Virus record (IMG/VR): IMGVR_UViG_3300022538_000960
Span: 34,002-98,001 of that record
Reading direction: 5' to 3' (one strand)
Length of the DNA stretch: 64,000 nucleotides
Source of the DNA: a virus
Both the position numbers and the translations under genes were made by a program. The notes under the pieces are model-generated. The model saw only the letters and a program-made list of their open reading frames with translations, was not told the origin of the DNA and did not search any database. Position 1 is the stretch's first letter; every line of letters begins with the position of its first letter. Of the stretch, positions 37,085 to 46,262 are shown piece after piece.

Positions 37085-37663
37085 TTGATAAAGTTCTTTT
37101 CGCGTATAGAGGAATATGATGGCAAAACCAATCAGGTCAAGGTCAAAGACGATGAAGGTCTCATCTATGTAGTTCCCCTCGCATTCGCCGGCAATATGGT
37201 AAGAATAGATGAGCATACTCCGGTAATTGTCATAATGTCAGATCAAGCGATGAGTGATGTTGATTTTGATAGTGAGCAAAGAATTAGAATTGATGCGGTT
37301 GCCATTCCGATTTATAACAAAGAGAGATTGGATCCGGATGAAGTTACTAATAAGCAGAAACAAATTGGGAAGGTAGTTGATGGAAAAATTGAATCTTACA
37401 TAGAGACTGGGGACTCAATTTATATTCATTCTGGGCGCGCCGGGAAACAAACCTTGACTGTGACTGGCAATCAAACTATAGTTGAAGATGCCAAATTCAT
37501 GAATCCAGATTTTTCATATGGCGACTTCGCCGCCCCCGAAAATTTTCTATTAAGATTTCGTCCAGATTTCCCATATATATTACCTGAGCTATTGCCAAAT
37601 GCCGATATATTTAAAAAAGCAGCGAAATTGGGCAAGGCGCTGGTGAAGCTGATGAAAGGATAA
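37085..37663 (+). CDS. Baseplate spike/OB-fold-type protein
   Basis: 192 residues. The TTG start at 37085 lies behind AAGGAGAT, 3 nt after the hub stop; no better ATG exists near it. The N-terminal ~130 residues are beta-rich (KVKDDEGLIYVVPLAFAGNM, VDGKIESYIETGDSIYIHSG, KQTLTVTGNQTIVED), the pattern of the OB-fold base and stalk of gpV/gp45-type spike proteins. The C-terminus is a Pro-rich loop followed by a Lys-rich helix. Position between hub and gp25-like genes supports this role. No catalytic residues. Confidence 0.55.
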   Translation: MIKFFSRIEEYDGKTNQVKVKDDEGLIYVVPLAFAGNMVRIDEHTPVIVIMSDQAMSDVDFDSEQRIRIDAVAIPIYNKERLDPDEVTNKQKQIGKVVDGKIESYIETGDSIYIHSGRAGKQTLTVTGNQTIVEDAKFMNPDFSYGDFAAPENFLLRFRPDFPYILPELLPNADIFKKAAKLGKALVKLMKG

Positions 37664-37664
37664 A

Positions 37665-38135
37665 ATGGAGACGGATATATGTTTGTCATACGCAGGGGGT
37701 GGGATTATTACGGATGATGGGGATCTGAAGCTGACGCAGGATTTGGATGCCTTATCAAGAGAAATCAGTAGGATAGTGCGGACAGTCAATCCCGCATGGA
37801 AAATATATCCTAATATTGGCGCGGGAATTGAGGAATTTGTTGGAGAACCAAATACTCGCGGAATCGCTTTGGAAATTACAAAGCGCCTGAATTATATATT
37901 AAACCAGAATCAAATAGCTTATCCCGGGCGCCTATTCGCGCGCGTAGTCCCATCTGGAGATGAAACCTTGATGATCTTCATTTTTTTGAAAGATAGTAAA
38001 GGAAGAATTCTTATTGACAAAGAAGTATTCAATTTTAAGGATGGTGTGGCTGGGCATATTTATGATCCTAGCGAAGTCAAAGAAATTGTGCCTAATATCA
38101 GACATGCAATTCCAACAAATCCTTATCTGCAATGA
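37665..38135 (+). CDS. gp25-like baseplate wedge protein
   Basis: 156 residues, ATG one base after the previous stop. The central part matches gpW/gp25-family wedge proteins: LDALSREISRIVRTVNPAWK, YPNIGAGIEEFVGEPNTRGI and ALEITKRLNYILNQNQ. T4 gp25 is 132 residues, similar in length. It would help initiate sheath assembly and join wedge to sheath. It overlaps the start of the HNH gene by 4 nt (ATGA), so that endonuclease is inserted between two normally adjacent baseplate genes (gp25 and J/gp6). Confidence 0.75.
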   Translation: METDICLSYAGGGIITDDGDLKLTQDLDALSREISRIVRTVNPAWKIYPNIGAGIEEFVGEPNTRGIALEITKRLNYILNQNQIAYPGRLFARVVPSGDETLMIFIFLKDSKGRILIDKEVFNFKDGVAGHIYDPSEVKEIVPNIRHAIPTNPYLQ

Positions 38136-38824
38136 AAAATAAATTATGGTCTCGGAAATATAATTGCTGTCAAAATTGTGGAATCATTGAAATTCCACAT
38201 AAAGGGAATGGTTTATGTATCAAATGTTATGACAAAAAGTTCCAACATGGATATTATTTAATAAATAAAGAAAACTATAAAATTAAAAATAAACGTTATA
38301 GATTGTCTCATGAAGCATATTTTATAATGAAACGCAAGGAATATCATTACCCAAACCACAAAAAATATAATGAAAAACGAAAATTGAAATATCAACAAGA
38401 TAAAAGTTACTATATAAAATATTATGAAGCAAATAAATTGGAAATTTCTAGAAAACGCAAATTAAAATATTATCAAAATAATGAATTGGAAAAAACTAAG
38501 GAATATTATCGAACTGATAATGGCAGAGAAACCAGCAAAATGAATTCCCGCAAAAGAAGAGCAAGAAAAAGAAATCTTAATTTTTGGACAAAAGAAATGA
38601 CCCAAAGATGGTGGTGGATGCTTGATGCCACTGAAGGATATTGTCCAAATTGTGGAAATTATTTTGGAATTGATAAACTTCAGATGGATCACATAATTCC
38701 ATTATCTAAAAATGGAATTCATCATATAAATAATGTTCAAGCCTTATGTCAACATTGTAATTGTTCAAAAAATAATATACTTTATAGAAAGGAGGATTAT
38801 TTTGCGCTTTCTATCAAAATCTAA
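38132..38824 (+). CDS. HNH homing endonuclease with N-terminal zinc finger (second copy)
   Basis: 230 residues. Same architecture as the gene at 5794: a CxxC finger (C13/C16 and C29/C32: CCQNCG, LCIKCY), a Lys/Tyr-rich linker of ~100 residues, a WWWMLDATEGYCPNCG segment and the HNH core MDHIIPLSKNGIHHINNVQ with CQHCNCSKN. Both copies share RRYDCC/RKYNCC-type starts. Its first codon overlaps the gp25-like stop and its last 23 nt overlap the baseplate-J-like gene, so the ribosome site of J (AGGAGG at 38790-38795) lies inside its coding region. A selfish element that has fitted itself between two essential genes. Confidence 0.85.
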   Translation: MKNKLWSRKYNCCQNCGIIEIPHKGNGLCIKCYDKKFQHGYYLINKENYKIKNKRYRLSHEAYFIMKRKEYHYPNHKKYNEKRKLKYQQDKSYYIKYYEANKLEISRKRKLKYYQNNELEKTKEYYRTDNGRETSKMNSRKRRARKRNLNFWTKEMTQRWWWMLDATEGYCPNCGNYFGIDKLQMDHIIPLSKNGIHHINNVQALCQHCNCSKNNILYRKEDYFALSIKI

Positions 38825-40037
38825 AGATCAATTGATGGCAGAGTCCAAAAATTATTTGGTTGAAAATACAGAGCTTAGAAACTTTAAACCAGGCAGTGTA
38901 ATCCGATCAATTTTGGAGTCCATAAATGGCCATATAGCTGAACAATATGAAATTATGACAATGAATCTGCTGCAAACATATATAACAACTGCAGTAGGTG
39001 ATGCACTCGATGAAATTGGGGCCCTGTTTAGTTTAACCAGAAATGAATCCCAAAGAGCCGTGGATACATCGCATAATAATTTTAAATTCTATATTGATTC
39101 ATTAACCGGCTATGTAGCTCAAACCCTATCTTCTGAGCAATATACTGCGAATCAAAACTCTGAAGTTTCAGAAACATACGTGCACGAAAATAGTTTTACT
39201 GTTCCTGCTGGAACTACAGTGTTTGCTGGTGATATTACGTACAAAACTACTGAGGATGCAGTGTTTTCTGGGTCAACTGTCGATGTATACGTACCAGTTG
39301 TGGCATCTGGATATGGTCCAGCTTTTAATATTCCGGCGTACCAATTGAAATCTTATACATTGGGCATTGAATTTTCCATAATTTCAAAATATCTGTATTG
39401 CGAAAATACCCAAACTATAAATTCTGGTAAGTTCCAAGAAAGTGATGATGAATTTAGATATAGGATAATCCATGCTCATGTTGGAAGTGCTAAATCAAAT
39501 GAAACAAGCGTCCGCTTAGCCGCTTTATCAATTCCGGGCGTGATTGATGTGATACTTCGAGAGTATGCCGCAGGAATTGGAACATTTGCAGTTCATGTTA
39601 TTGCAGAAAGCCCCATTCCAAATGTCGGCTTACTAAGTGCAGTCCAACAGGCAGTTGATTCCACAAGGGCATTTGGGATTAAGGCGCTGGCCCAGTATCC
39701 AGACTATAAAGGATTTGAAGGGACATTCAAGTTAAGATTTGTCCTTGGAACAACTACAGATGAAAAGGTTTTAATCATGCAGCAAGTCAGGATTGCGGCT
39801 GAATTGTATATAAACAATTTAGGATTCGGTGGGGAATTTATAGCTAATGAACTGATCCAAAGAATCATGGAAGTTAATGACAAGATTAAAGATGTCTCAG
39901 TTGTAGCGTTCGGAGCTGGCGATTATAACCCTTTGACAGGAATCAACGAGAACTATGGTCCGCTGATTTTTATGAATCAGACTTGTGGTCCCGACGAGAT
40001 GTGCATTGCTACTCCCGGAGGGATAGTAATCTGCTAA
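38802..40037 (+). CDS. Baseplate J-like (gp6-type) protein
   Basis: 411 residues from TTG 38802, which has AGGAGG 6 nt upstream. A longer frame opens at 38733, but that start has no ribosome site and lies entirely within the HNH core codons. The sequence begins with a long helix (LRFLSKSKDQLMAESKNYLV, NFKPGSVIRSILESINGHIA), as in J proteins. TVPAGTTVFAGDITYKTTED gives the characteristic entry strand, and DDEFRYRIIHAHVGSAKSNE and IPGVIDVILREYAAGIGTFA complete the baseplate J pattern. It forms the wedge ring with the gp25-like protein. Confidence 0.85.
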   Translation: MRFLSKSKDQLMAESKNYLVENTELRNFKPGSVIRSILESINGHIAEQYEIMTMNLLQTYITTAVGDALDEIGALFSLTRNESQRAVDTSHNNFKFYIDSLTGYVAQTLSSEQYTANQNSEVSETYVHENSFTVPAGTTVFAGDITYKTTEDAVFSGSTVDVYVPVVASGYGPAFNIPAYQLKSYTLGIEFSIISKYLYCENTQTINSGKFQESDDEFRYRIIHAHVGSAKSNETSVRLAALSIPGVIDVILREYAAGIGTFAVHVIAESPIPNVGLLSAVQQAVDSTRAFGIKALAQYPDYKGFEGTFKLRFVLGTTTDEKVLIMQQVRIAAELYINNLGFGGEFIANELIQRIMEVNDKIKDVSVVAFGAGDYNPLTGINENYGPLIFMNQTCGPDEMCIATPGGIVIC

Positions 40038-41833
40038 TGTTTGAAATTTACAAAATATTACTTGACAAACATCTCGAGTATCCTAGATGGATGAATGTGG
40101 GAAGTAATCCAAAGGATCCACTCTATCAAACTATTGGTATACATAAAAACCTCTCTCTTCATATGACATCGCAGGTACAGCCATTGCTTGATAAGTTTCA
40201 TTGGAATGAACTCGAACTTCAAATTCTCATCAATGAATCCGGGGATTTCTTTGGGGATGGCTGGGAAATTAAAAATGTGCTTGATTATTCTGATTATGAA
40301 AGTGATATCCCCACGAGTCTGGAATATATTTTATCGTTTTCTGGAGAATTTCCTTCGGACATCTATGAAGATTTGTATTCAATTTGTTACGTGGATGATC
40401 TCTCCGGGTTCTTTTATGTTGCGGGTACCAGCGGTATCTATTCCATGGATCTGAGCGGTTCAATATATGATTCATATTATTATAATTCGCGCTCGGTTGA
40501 AACGGATTTGGATATATTGGATAGTATGGCGGAGTTAGACTGCACACCCATATCGGGGTCTTTTCATCTATACGATATTTATGATCTTGATGCATTTGAT
40601 AATGCAGTTGAAGTGGACCAAGATCAATATATTTTATCCGGTAATTATGTTTATGTCCCCCACGTTAGTGGGGTCTATTTGGCTAAATATGATTGTTATC
40701 TGTATCAGCCGCCAATAAGTTTGAAAACGAAGAAAAAGCCATGGTGTCACTACTCGGATAGCGGATTTTTAATATTTGGGAATTCATATGAATATGATGG
40801 TACGCATGTACATTTTGAGAATTCCGACATTGAAATTGGAGCGGATCGAGTATTTTCTATTGTTCCATTTGATTGCCGCCCATGGAAGTCATTAGAAATT
40901 TGTTACGAATATATAAGACAATATCATATATTGTGGGATTCTTCTTCGCAGATAGTAATATACCCTGTTTCAGGAGAGAGTTTTTATCCGAATCCTTCGG
41001 CATTCTCTCAGACACTGACTAGCGACACAATTGCGTATTACTATGATGGTAAATTATATGGAGACTATGTTCCCGGAAGTTCGGTATATTATAAATTTGA
41101 AATCAGTGGGGACTATTCTGAAGAAATGCTGGATATTTATCCAATAAATGGGGGGATTTTCGATCTTTTTTATTGGACGCATGGGAGTGTCTGTTATCCA
41201 GTTTCTGGACATAGTGCCCTTGAGTATTCTGAATCTGGGGATATAGATGATTATGTCATGGCTGGGGATCATTATGTTCCATCTACGATTATTCATTTTT
41301 ACGCAGATGAATTTGCGGAACAGGTTCAGTCTGCGCCACTTAGTCGGTTTTCTGTAAAAAAATTCATATATTGTGCGGGCATGACCAAATATTTTGATAG
41401 GACATTCTTTTTAACAGATGAATTAGTAATATATGATGATCATGGAAATCGTTATTACATATTGACGCAGGAACCAGAAACATTTTATGTTGTTGACGAA
41501 AATGGAAATATTTATAATCGATCATACATGCATCTGGAATACAGTCCTGAGATCAAGGCGGTTGGACTGACATCAGTTGGAGATTATTTGGTTGTCGGTT
41601 TATATTACAAGAGATTTATATTGATTTATTACAATCCGAGAACTGGAAATAAAATTGGTTATGAATTCCAATTCGAATTGGACGATCCAAAAGATTTTAC
41701 TATTGGATACGACCGACTATATATTTTGGACGATAATAGAATACACGAAATCAAATTAAGGCACGATTATGGCATATATGTAAATGATGCGACATATCTG
41801 CGAGAAAATTATAATAGAATATGGAAGGTATAG
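40037..41833 (+). CDS. Baseplate/tail-fibre-associated protein, function unknown
   Basis: 598 residues from ATG 40037 (TAATG overlap with the previous stop); an upstream in-frame ATG at 39983 is inside the previous gene. The N-terminus (KILLDKHLEYPRWMN, GIHKNLSLHM) recurs in the gene at 42737 (TLLDKYPSWMR, LGIHLLNL). The body is beta-rich, Tyr/Asp/Ser-rich, with many short [IVL]SG turns and blade-like units (FLTDELVIYDDHGNRYYILT, PEIKAVGLTSVGDYLVVGLY, KDFTIGYDRLYILDDNRIHE), suggesting a partial beta-propeller at the C-terminus. No catalytic motif. Likely a peripheral baseplate or fibre-attachment protein. Confidence 0.5.
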   Translation: MFEIYKILLDKHLEYPRWMNVGSNPKDPLYQTIGIHKNLSLHMTSQVQPLLDKFHWNELELQILINESGDFFGDGWEIKNVLDYSDYESDIPTSLEYILSFSGEFPSDIYEDLYSICYVDDLSGFFYVAGTSGIYSMDLSGSIYDSYYYNSRSVETDLDILDSMAELDCTPISGSFHLYDIYDLDAFDNAVEVDQDQYILSGNYVYVPHVSGVYLAKYDCYLYQPPISLKTKKKPWCHYSDSGFLIFGNSYEYDGTHVHFENSDIEIGADRVFSIVPFDCRPWKSLEICYEYIRQYHILWDSSSQIVIYPVSGESFYPNPSAFSQTLTSDTIAYYYDGKLYGDYVPGSSVYYKFEISGDYSEEMLDIYPINGGIFDLFYWTHGSVCYPVSGHSALEYSESGDIDDYVMAGDHYVPSTIIHFYADEFAEQVQSAPLSRFSVKKFIYCAGMTKYFDRTFFLTDELVIYDDHGNRYYILTQEPETFYVVDENGNIYNRSYMHLEYSPEIKAVGLTSVGDYLVVGLYYKRFILIYYNPRTGNKIGYEFQFELDDPKDFTIGYDRLYILDDNRIHEIKLRHDYGIYVNDATYLRENYNRIWKV

Positions 41834-41836
41834 ATT

Positions 41837-42256
41837 ATGGCTGAAAGCGTCGGAAATTTTAATTGGCACTACGACAATAATGGCCATTATGAGTTGTCTT
41901 GGGATCTAACCCCCGGGGCTGGATCATTATTTATTGGCATATCTGATGATCAATTTTTGGATCTTGTGGGGTGCAACAATATTGGAAATGTAACAACACA
42001 TACATTTGATGGTGACCTAAATGCATATTATGTTGTAATTTATAAATCGGATGCTGATACGGTTACAAAAATTAAAATTTATCCCCCAGGATTGCTGATG
42101 CGTGGCTACCAAGATTCCACGATTGGAAAAGATAATATTTTATATATTGCATACGGCGTATATCTATTGAAGATACAATTAAGATTTGATTTTTGCAAAG
42201 CCATCGGTGGAAAAGTATATACAAAGGAACTATATAATCGGATAAGGACTTTTTGA
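41837..42256 (+). CDS. Baseplate-associated protein, function unknown
   Basis: 139 residues, 3 nt after the previous stop, weak ribosome site (AAGGTATAG). N-terminal beta pattern (FNWHYDNNGHYELSWDLTPG, GSLFIGISDDQFLDLVGCNN), then a helical C-terminus (DNILYIAYGVYLLKIQLRFD). It may be an accessory wedge or fibre-adaptor component given its position. No known family. Confidence 0.4.
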   Translation: MAESVGNFNWHYDNNGHYELSWDLTPGAGSLFIGISDDQFLDLVGCNNIGNVTTHTFDGDLNAYYVVIYKSDADTVTKIKIYPPGLLMRGYQDSTIGKDNILYIAYGVYLLKIQLRFDFCKAIGGKVYTKELYNRIRTF

Positions 42257-42257
42257 A

Positions 42258-42737
42258 ATGAATTTCTATGATCCAAGTAATGGCGATCCAATAAATGTCT
42301 CCGGGATTGTATTTAGCGGCATAGAAGGAATGGATTGTCAAATACCCGCGGGCGAATTCCAATCAAGAACTTATGATGGGGCAGGATCGGAATTAAATAA
42401 TACGAAATACGTAAATAAGTATTTTGCAGAATCGAATAGATCAATAAATAGGAATCTGTCTGAATTCGAAGCAGAATATGCGACAATTAAGATCACCGGT
42501 TTGGATGGCGATGAATATATTACTGCCCATGGGGATACCCAGACAGAACCTCCGGGTGGAAGCGGGAACGTATCAGTATATGCATTTTGCCCGGGGTATG
42601 AAGAGTGGTATGAATTAGATAATTGTGCTGGAAAATCTATGAAATTGGACATTGACGGAGGAATAGCTTATGTGGGTTTATCTGCAAAACTATTAAGGAA
42701 TGTAGATAACCCTATAATCAATTTTTGGATTTATTAA
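42258..42737 (+). CDS. Baseplate-associated protein, function unknown
   Basis: 159 residues, one base after the previous stop. It has short IVFSGIEGM and YAFCPGYEEWYELDNCAG stretches and a C-terminal beta strand (IAYVGLSAKLLRNV). The centre has a predicted helix (YVNKYFAESNRSINRNLSEF). Its stop overlaps the ATG of the next gene (TAATG at 42735-42739). No family recognised; a structural role is inferred from its surroundings. Confidence 0.4.
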   Translation: MNFYDPSNGDPINVSGIVFSGIEGMDCQIPAGEFQSRTYDGAGSELNNTKYVNKYFAESNRSINRNLSEFEAEYATIKITGLDGDEYITAHGDTQTEPPGGSGNVSVYAFCPGYEEWYELDNCAGKSMKLDIDGGIAYVGLSAKLLRNVDNPIINFWIY

Positions 42738-43564
42738 TGAACACGACTCTTAATACATTGCTTGATAAATATCCGTCATGGATGAGATTGCGAAAATTGG
42801 GGGACCCCATTCATGGAATTTTCGAATCTCTTGGGATTCATCTGCTTAATCTTGAGAGAGGGAGTAGACGTTCATATTATAGCAGTTTCTTGGTTACAAG
42901 CGATGTAGATGCTGATTCCAGTTATAATATGTATCATATTCTTTCTGGAGATATCAATGAAACGAGTATAATTTCTGGCTATTATGACACCATGGATGCA
43001 ACTGGCGAAATGGATCTCATAAAATTGGATGAGGATGAAACCGAGGATTATTATCCAACTCGCGCATTTGCAATGGAAAAAATTTTACTGCCGGAATCTG
43101 GGTATATTGCTGGACTTTGCTATTTGGATGAAATTATATCTGGCATTTTATTAGTAAGTTATGATCAATATGGTTCGGTATTTTCTTTGGATGAAAATTA
43201 TGAATCTCTGGGTAGCACTTCGTATTGCCTAGCCACGGCCGAGTTTTATCCAGAATTTGTGCCTCTTTCTGGGGATTTATATAAAGCTGATTTATTTCAT
43301 GAACCATTGACTTATGAATTTGAAGATATTTATAATGCAGGTGTTTCAATTAGTGGGGTTTTTGTGGAAGGACAATATGCATTTGCTTTTGAAAGTGATT
43401 TGCAAAGCTATGGTAGGGTTTTGGCGCACATAACTTATGAATTATGTGCATGCCCCTATCGAATTAAAACCGACATATACAAGTGGCAGTATTTTTATGA
43501 ATCAGAAATGCCAGATATATTACTGGCTAATTATATAGTGATTTCAGGATCGGAGCTATGTTAG
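42737..43564 (+). CDS. Baseplate/fibre protein, paralogue of 40037 N-terminus
   Basis: 275 residues from ATG 42737; an earlier TTG (42725) lies inside the upstream gene. The first ~45 residues (NTLLDKYPSWMRLRKLGDPI, FESLGIHLLNLERGSRRSYY) match the opening of the protein at 40037, so both share a short attachment domain. The rest is beta-rich and Asp/Tyr-rich with [IVL]SG turns. It overlaps the next gene by 7 nt. Possibly a divergent baseplate-adaptor protein. Confidence 0.45.
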   Translation: MNTTLNTLLDKYPSWMRLRKLGDPIHGIFESLGIHLLNLERGSRRSYYSSFLVTSDVDADSSYNMYHILSGDINETSIISGYYDTMDATGEMDLIKLDEDETEDYYPTRAFAMEKILLPESGYIAGLCYLDEIISGILLVSYDQYGSVFSLDENYESLGSTSYCLATAEFYPEFVPLSGDLYKADLFHEPLTYEFEDIYNAGVSISGVFVEGQYAFAFESDLQSYGRVLAHITYELCACPYRIKTDIYKWQYFYESEMPDILLANYIVISGSELC

Positions 43565-44529
43565 AGAGCGGCGTATATTTAACCTGGGACAGAATACCAT
43601 TCGAATTCTCGGATACCATCTCGGGGGATTATATCTATTTGAAGTGTGACCCATATGACGTCTTGCCGGGTGAAATTGCAATGGTGGAGTTTGATTATCA
43701 AACATTCCATTGTGAACAACATCTTGGCAACATGGTTCATATTTTTGCTGATAATCTTCTTGAGGATTCTGTGAGATGTTTCATTCCAAATCCAAATGGT
43801 AATGATCCGATTTTTTACCAGCCCGGGCTTAATTTTGTGTATGATTCTGATGTTTCCGGATCGATTCCCTTATACTCAGTCGAATTTTCTGGGAATTATT
43901 ATCCGGATGATATGTACTTATACTTGCCATGTGATGATACATACTATATTACATATTATACTCAAGAGTCCAAGACATATTATCCCAGAGGACAATCCTC
44001 ACATGAAGTCTGGCCGGTCGTTGATTATACTTGGAACGCTGACTATGAGTTGAGGAATGGAATTGTATATCCTTCGACGATATTGACCCTGTGTGATCCG
44101 GATGAACACATAAATCGGATATTGACCTCGAGTCCGCAGAGGGCATTCACGATTTACCATCAAATTTATTTCTGTGGATCTGCATTCGACATCAGGAATA
44201 GTAAATTCTTATTTATTAATCATAAAGGCCTTTTGGTAAGTGAAAGCGGAGAGAGATGGTACATAAGATATCCGGAAGGCGGGGCTATGACCGCCATTCT
44301 GAATCCTCAATCCAAGCAGACAGTAAATGGAAGGGCGGCGGAACTTAAGGAGTTGCAATGCTTTGAGCCAAATTGGGATATTACTTTTCGGAGCATGGTT
44401 AATTACCAAAATTATATCCTACTGGTCGGTGATTATGATGGAAAATTATACTTATTTGTATTGGACCCAACTAGATTGCCAAGAATTGTTAAGTGTATAG
44501 AAATCAGCAATTTAGGCAACGTTGTATAA
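43558..44529 (+). CDS. Baseplate/fibre protein, function unknown
   Basis: 323 residues. Start overlaps the previous stop. A strand-rich sequence with repeated ISGDYIYLKC, VSGSIPLYSVEFSGNYY and a C-terminal YILLVGDYDGKLYLFVLDP that looks like a beta-propeller blade. Tyr and Asp are unusually frequent. This gene ends the upstream baseplate unit: the next gene begins behind a copy of the conserved promoter motif after a 65-nt spacer. No recognised family. Confidence 0.4.
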   Translation: MLESGVYLTWDRIPFEFSDTISGDYIYLKCDPYDVLPGEIAMVEFDYQTFHCEQHLGNMVHIFADNLLEDSVRCFIPNPNGNDPIFYQPGLNFVYDSDVSGSIPLYSVEFSGNYYPDDMYLYLPCDDTYYITYYTQESKTYYPRGQSSHEVWPVVDYTWNADYELRNGIVYPSTILTLCDPDEHINRILTSSPQRAFTIYHQIYFCGSAFDIRNSKFLFINHKGLLVSESGERWYIRYPEGGAMTAILNPQSKQTVNGRAAELKELQCFEPNWDITFRSMVNYQNYILLVGDYDGKLYLFVLDPTRLPRIVKCIEISNLGNVV

Positions 44530-44541
44530 AATAAATTATAG

Positions 44542-44574
44542 TTGGTGAGAATCGGGATCTGAGCTATAACATTG
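44542..44574 (+). promoter_or_regulatory. Promoter candidate, motif copy 3
   Basis: TTGGTG (44542-44547), a 17-nt spacer and TATAAC (44565-44570) inside TGAGCTATAACATTG (44560-44574). Transcription would begin near 44577, leaving ~18 nt of leader before ATG 44595, in which I see no ribosome site. This is the third exact copy of the 14-mer TGAGCTATAACATT. Confidence 0.65.
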
Positions 44575-44594
44575 GTTGAAATAGTATATAAACG

Positions 44595-46262
44595 ATGGAA
44601 GAAATAACTAGTTTTATCAAAATTCCCCTGTGGAACAGTTTCGACGAATTTGGCCTTCTTTTAGGACTGGAACGGCTTCCAGGAGAAACCAATCGGGAAT
44701 TTAGGATCAGAATCTATAATGCGGGCAAGTATTTTGGTTCCTCAACAAAACAAGGAATAATAAATGCTACCAGTGTGGAATTAGGCTTAGCCCGTTATTG
44801 TTCAACAGATAAAACTTTCTTCTTTCTTACATATCAACCTCTTCTGTGGGATCCAGATACAAGAGAGCCGTTGTCAATTAGAGTCTGGGTAAATGGCGAA
44901 GAATGGCAAGATTACGACACAGATCCTACATTGAATCGGTATTTCAGACTTTGGAAGCTACCTAATGGTGAGACCACACGGGCTGTAGAAATTAGCGAAG
45001 GATTTACTAATGGCAGCAGTGTTAAAATTGTTTATTATAGAATAGAAGATGAGTCCGCAGAGCGATGGGTTGATGAGTCTATCTATCCGGATGAAACATT
45101 TATTGCGTATCACGAAGAGACTCCAACCGCCGGACAGATTGAAATTTTTGAAATAAATGACCCCGATTTTAAAGAACGATATTTTTTCGATAGTGATGGG
45201 AATCCCAATAGCCTATATGAATCAATTGTTAAGCAAATTCATCAGCTCTATCCAATTCTCTGGGGACAGTTTATATGGGACAAAACCTATTTTGATGTCG
45301 GAGATGAGAAATTTAGTGGTCTGGAATATATGCCTTCCAGATTTGATGCTTCAAAAGAATTTTTAGCATCGGGAGATTTTGGATCTGGAATTGGCTATGG
45401 GACGGATTGCGCAGTATATGATAGTGTAAATCTATCAGGAGGATATCAGTATGTACTAATCCACCCTGGATATTTTTACCTGACAAATCGAGAATACTAT
45501 CTATACGGCCAAAAATGTCGAGAAATTGATCCTTCAGGACTCTACACTTATCATAGCCCAATAGTCGTTAGCATTCCAGATGTTTCTGGAATTCCTGGGG
45601 AAAGTCTTTATTATGATGATCACTTTGGTGAAACATGGATGGATGAACGGATCCATTATCAATACTTGCACGTTTCTGATCTTTCAGGATGTCTGAGCGG
45701 GGATTACGATGGAATGTGGGATGTTCCATGGTTCCATATAGATCAGTCCGGCAATTTTACCATTAGTGGGGATCCGGCAGAATATCTGGTTGAATATGAC
45801 ATAAGTGGATATTATGAATTTGGTTTGGATTTTAATCCTTGCCATCATTCGAATATTTCGGACAGATTCCTTGTGATAAGGGAAGAACCTCTTGTTCCGT
45901 GGCGCGTGGAAGTTACATATGTGGATGGATATTTGAAGCGAGCTCCAAATCTCTATGATCCTCCATCTCCTCATCCATATCCGGATAATGATTTGACAGT
46001 CAGAGTTGATGTCTATGATCAATTTGGGGCGCTCATAACTGATCCCGAATGGACGGTGAGACTAATATTGAAATACCACAATATTATAATTGGGACCATT
46101 ACGGAATCTTTGGATGAAGATGGGAGCTTCTATCATAATTTCGAAAATATTCTCGATTTTAGTTTAACTACTCCCGAGGATATATTGGCCACTGCCACTT
46201 TATTATTGAATGGAATAGAAACCACTGTCAAGGGTTATTTAACAATACCAGTAGGATTATGA
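44595..46262 (+). CDS. Baseplate protein with N-terminal wedge-like motif
   Basis: 555 residues. The first ~70 residues (NSFDEFGLLLGLERLPGETN, REFRIRIYNAGKYFGSSTKQ, ATSVELGLARY) resemble the start of baseplate-associated proteins of large myoviruses, where such a segment precedes variable domains. The middle has many [DLV]SG turns (DVSGIPGESLYYDD, DLSGCLSGDYDG, DISGYYEFGLDF). The C-terminal ~100 residues are an Ig-like domain (NDLTVRVDVYDQFGALITDP, WTVRLILKYHNIIIGTITES, DILATATLLLNGIETTVKGY). It opens the transcription unit behind promoter copy 3 and overlaps the next gene by 4 nt (ATGA). Confidence 0.5.
   Translation: MEEITSFIKIPLWNSFDEFGLLLGLERLPGETNREFRIRIYNAGKYFGSSTKQGIINATSVELGLARYCSTDKTFFFLTYQPLLWDPDTREPLSIRVWVNGEEWQDYDTDPTLNRYFRLWKLPNGETTRAVEISEGFTNGSSVKIVYYRIEDESAERWVDESIYPDETFIAYHEETPTAGQIEIFEINDPDFKERYFFDSDGNPNSLYESIVKQIHQLYPILWGQFIWDKTYFDVGDEKFSGLEYMPSRFDASKEFLASGDFGSGIGYGTDCAVYDSVNLSGGYQYVLIHPGYFYLTNREYYLYGQKCREIDPSGLYTYHSPIVVSIPDVSGIPGESLYYDDHFGETWMDERIHYQYLHVSDLSGCLSGDYDGMWDVPWFHIDQSGNFTISGDPAEYLVEYDISGYYEFGLDFNPCHHSNISDRFLVIREEPLVPWRVEVTYVDGYLKRAPNLYDPPSPHPYPDNDLTVRVDVYDQFGALITDPEWTVRLILKYHNIIIGTITESLDEDGSFYHNFENILDFSLTTPEDILATATLLLNGIETTVKGYLTIPVGL

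Noticed and set aside
38733-38801. Earlier ATG for the baseplate-J-like gene
   Set aside because: It lies within the HNH core and has no ribosome site, while TTG 38802 has AGGAGG at ideal spacing and the sequence from there matches baseplate J.
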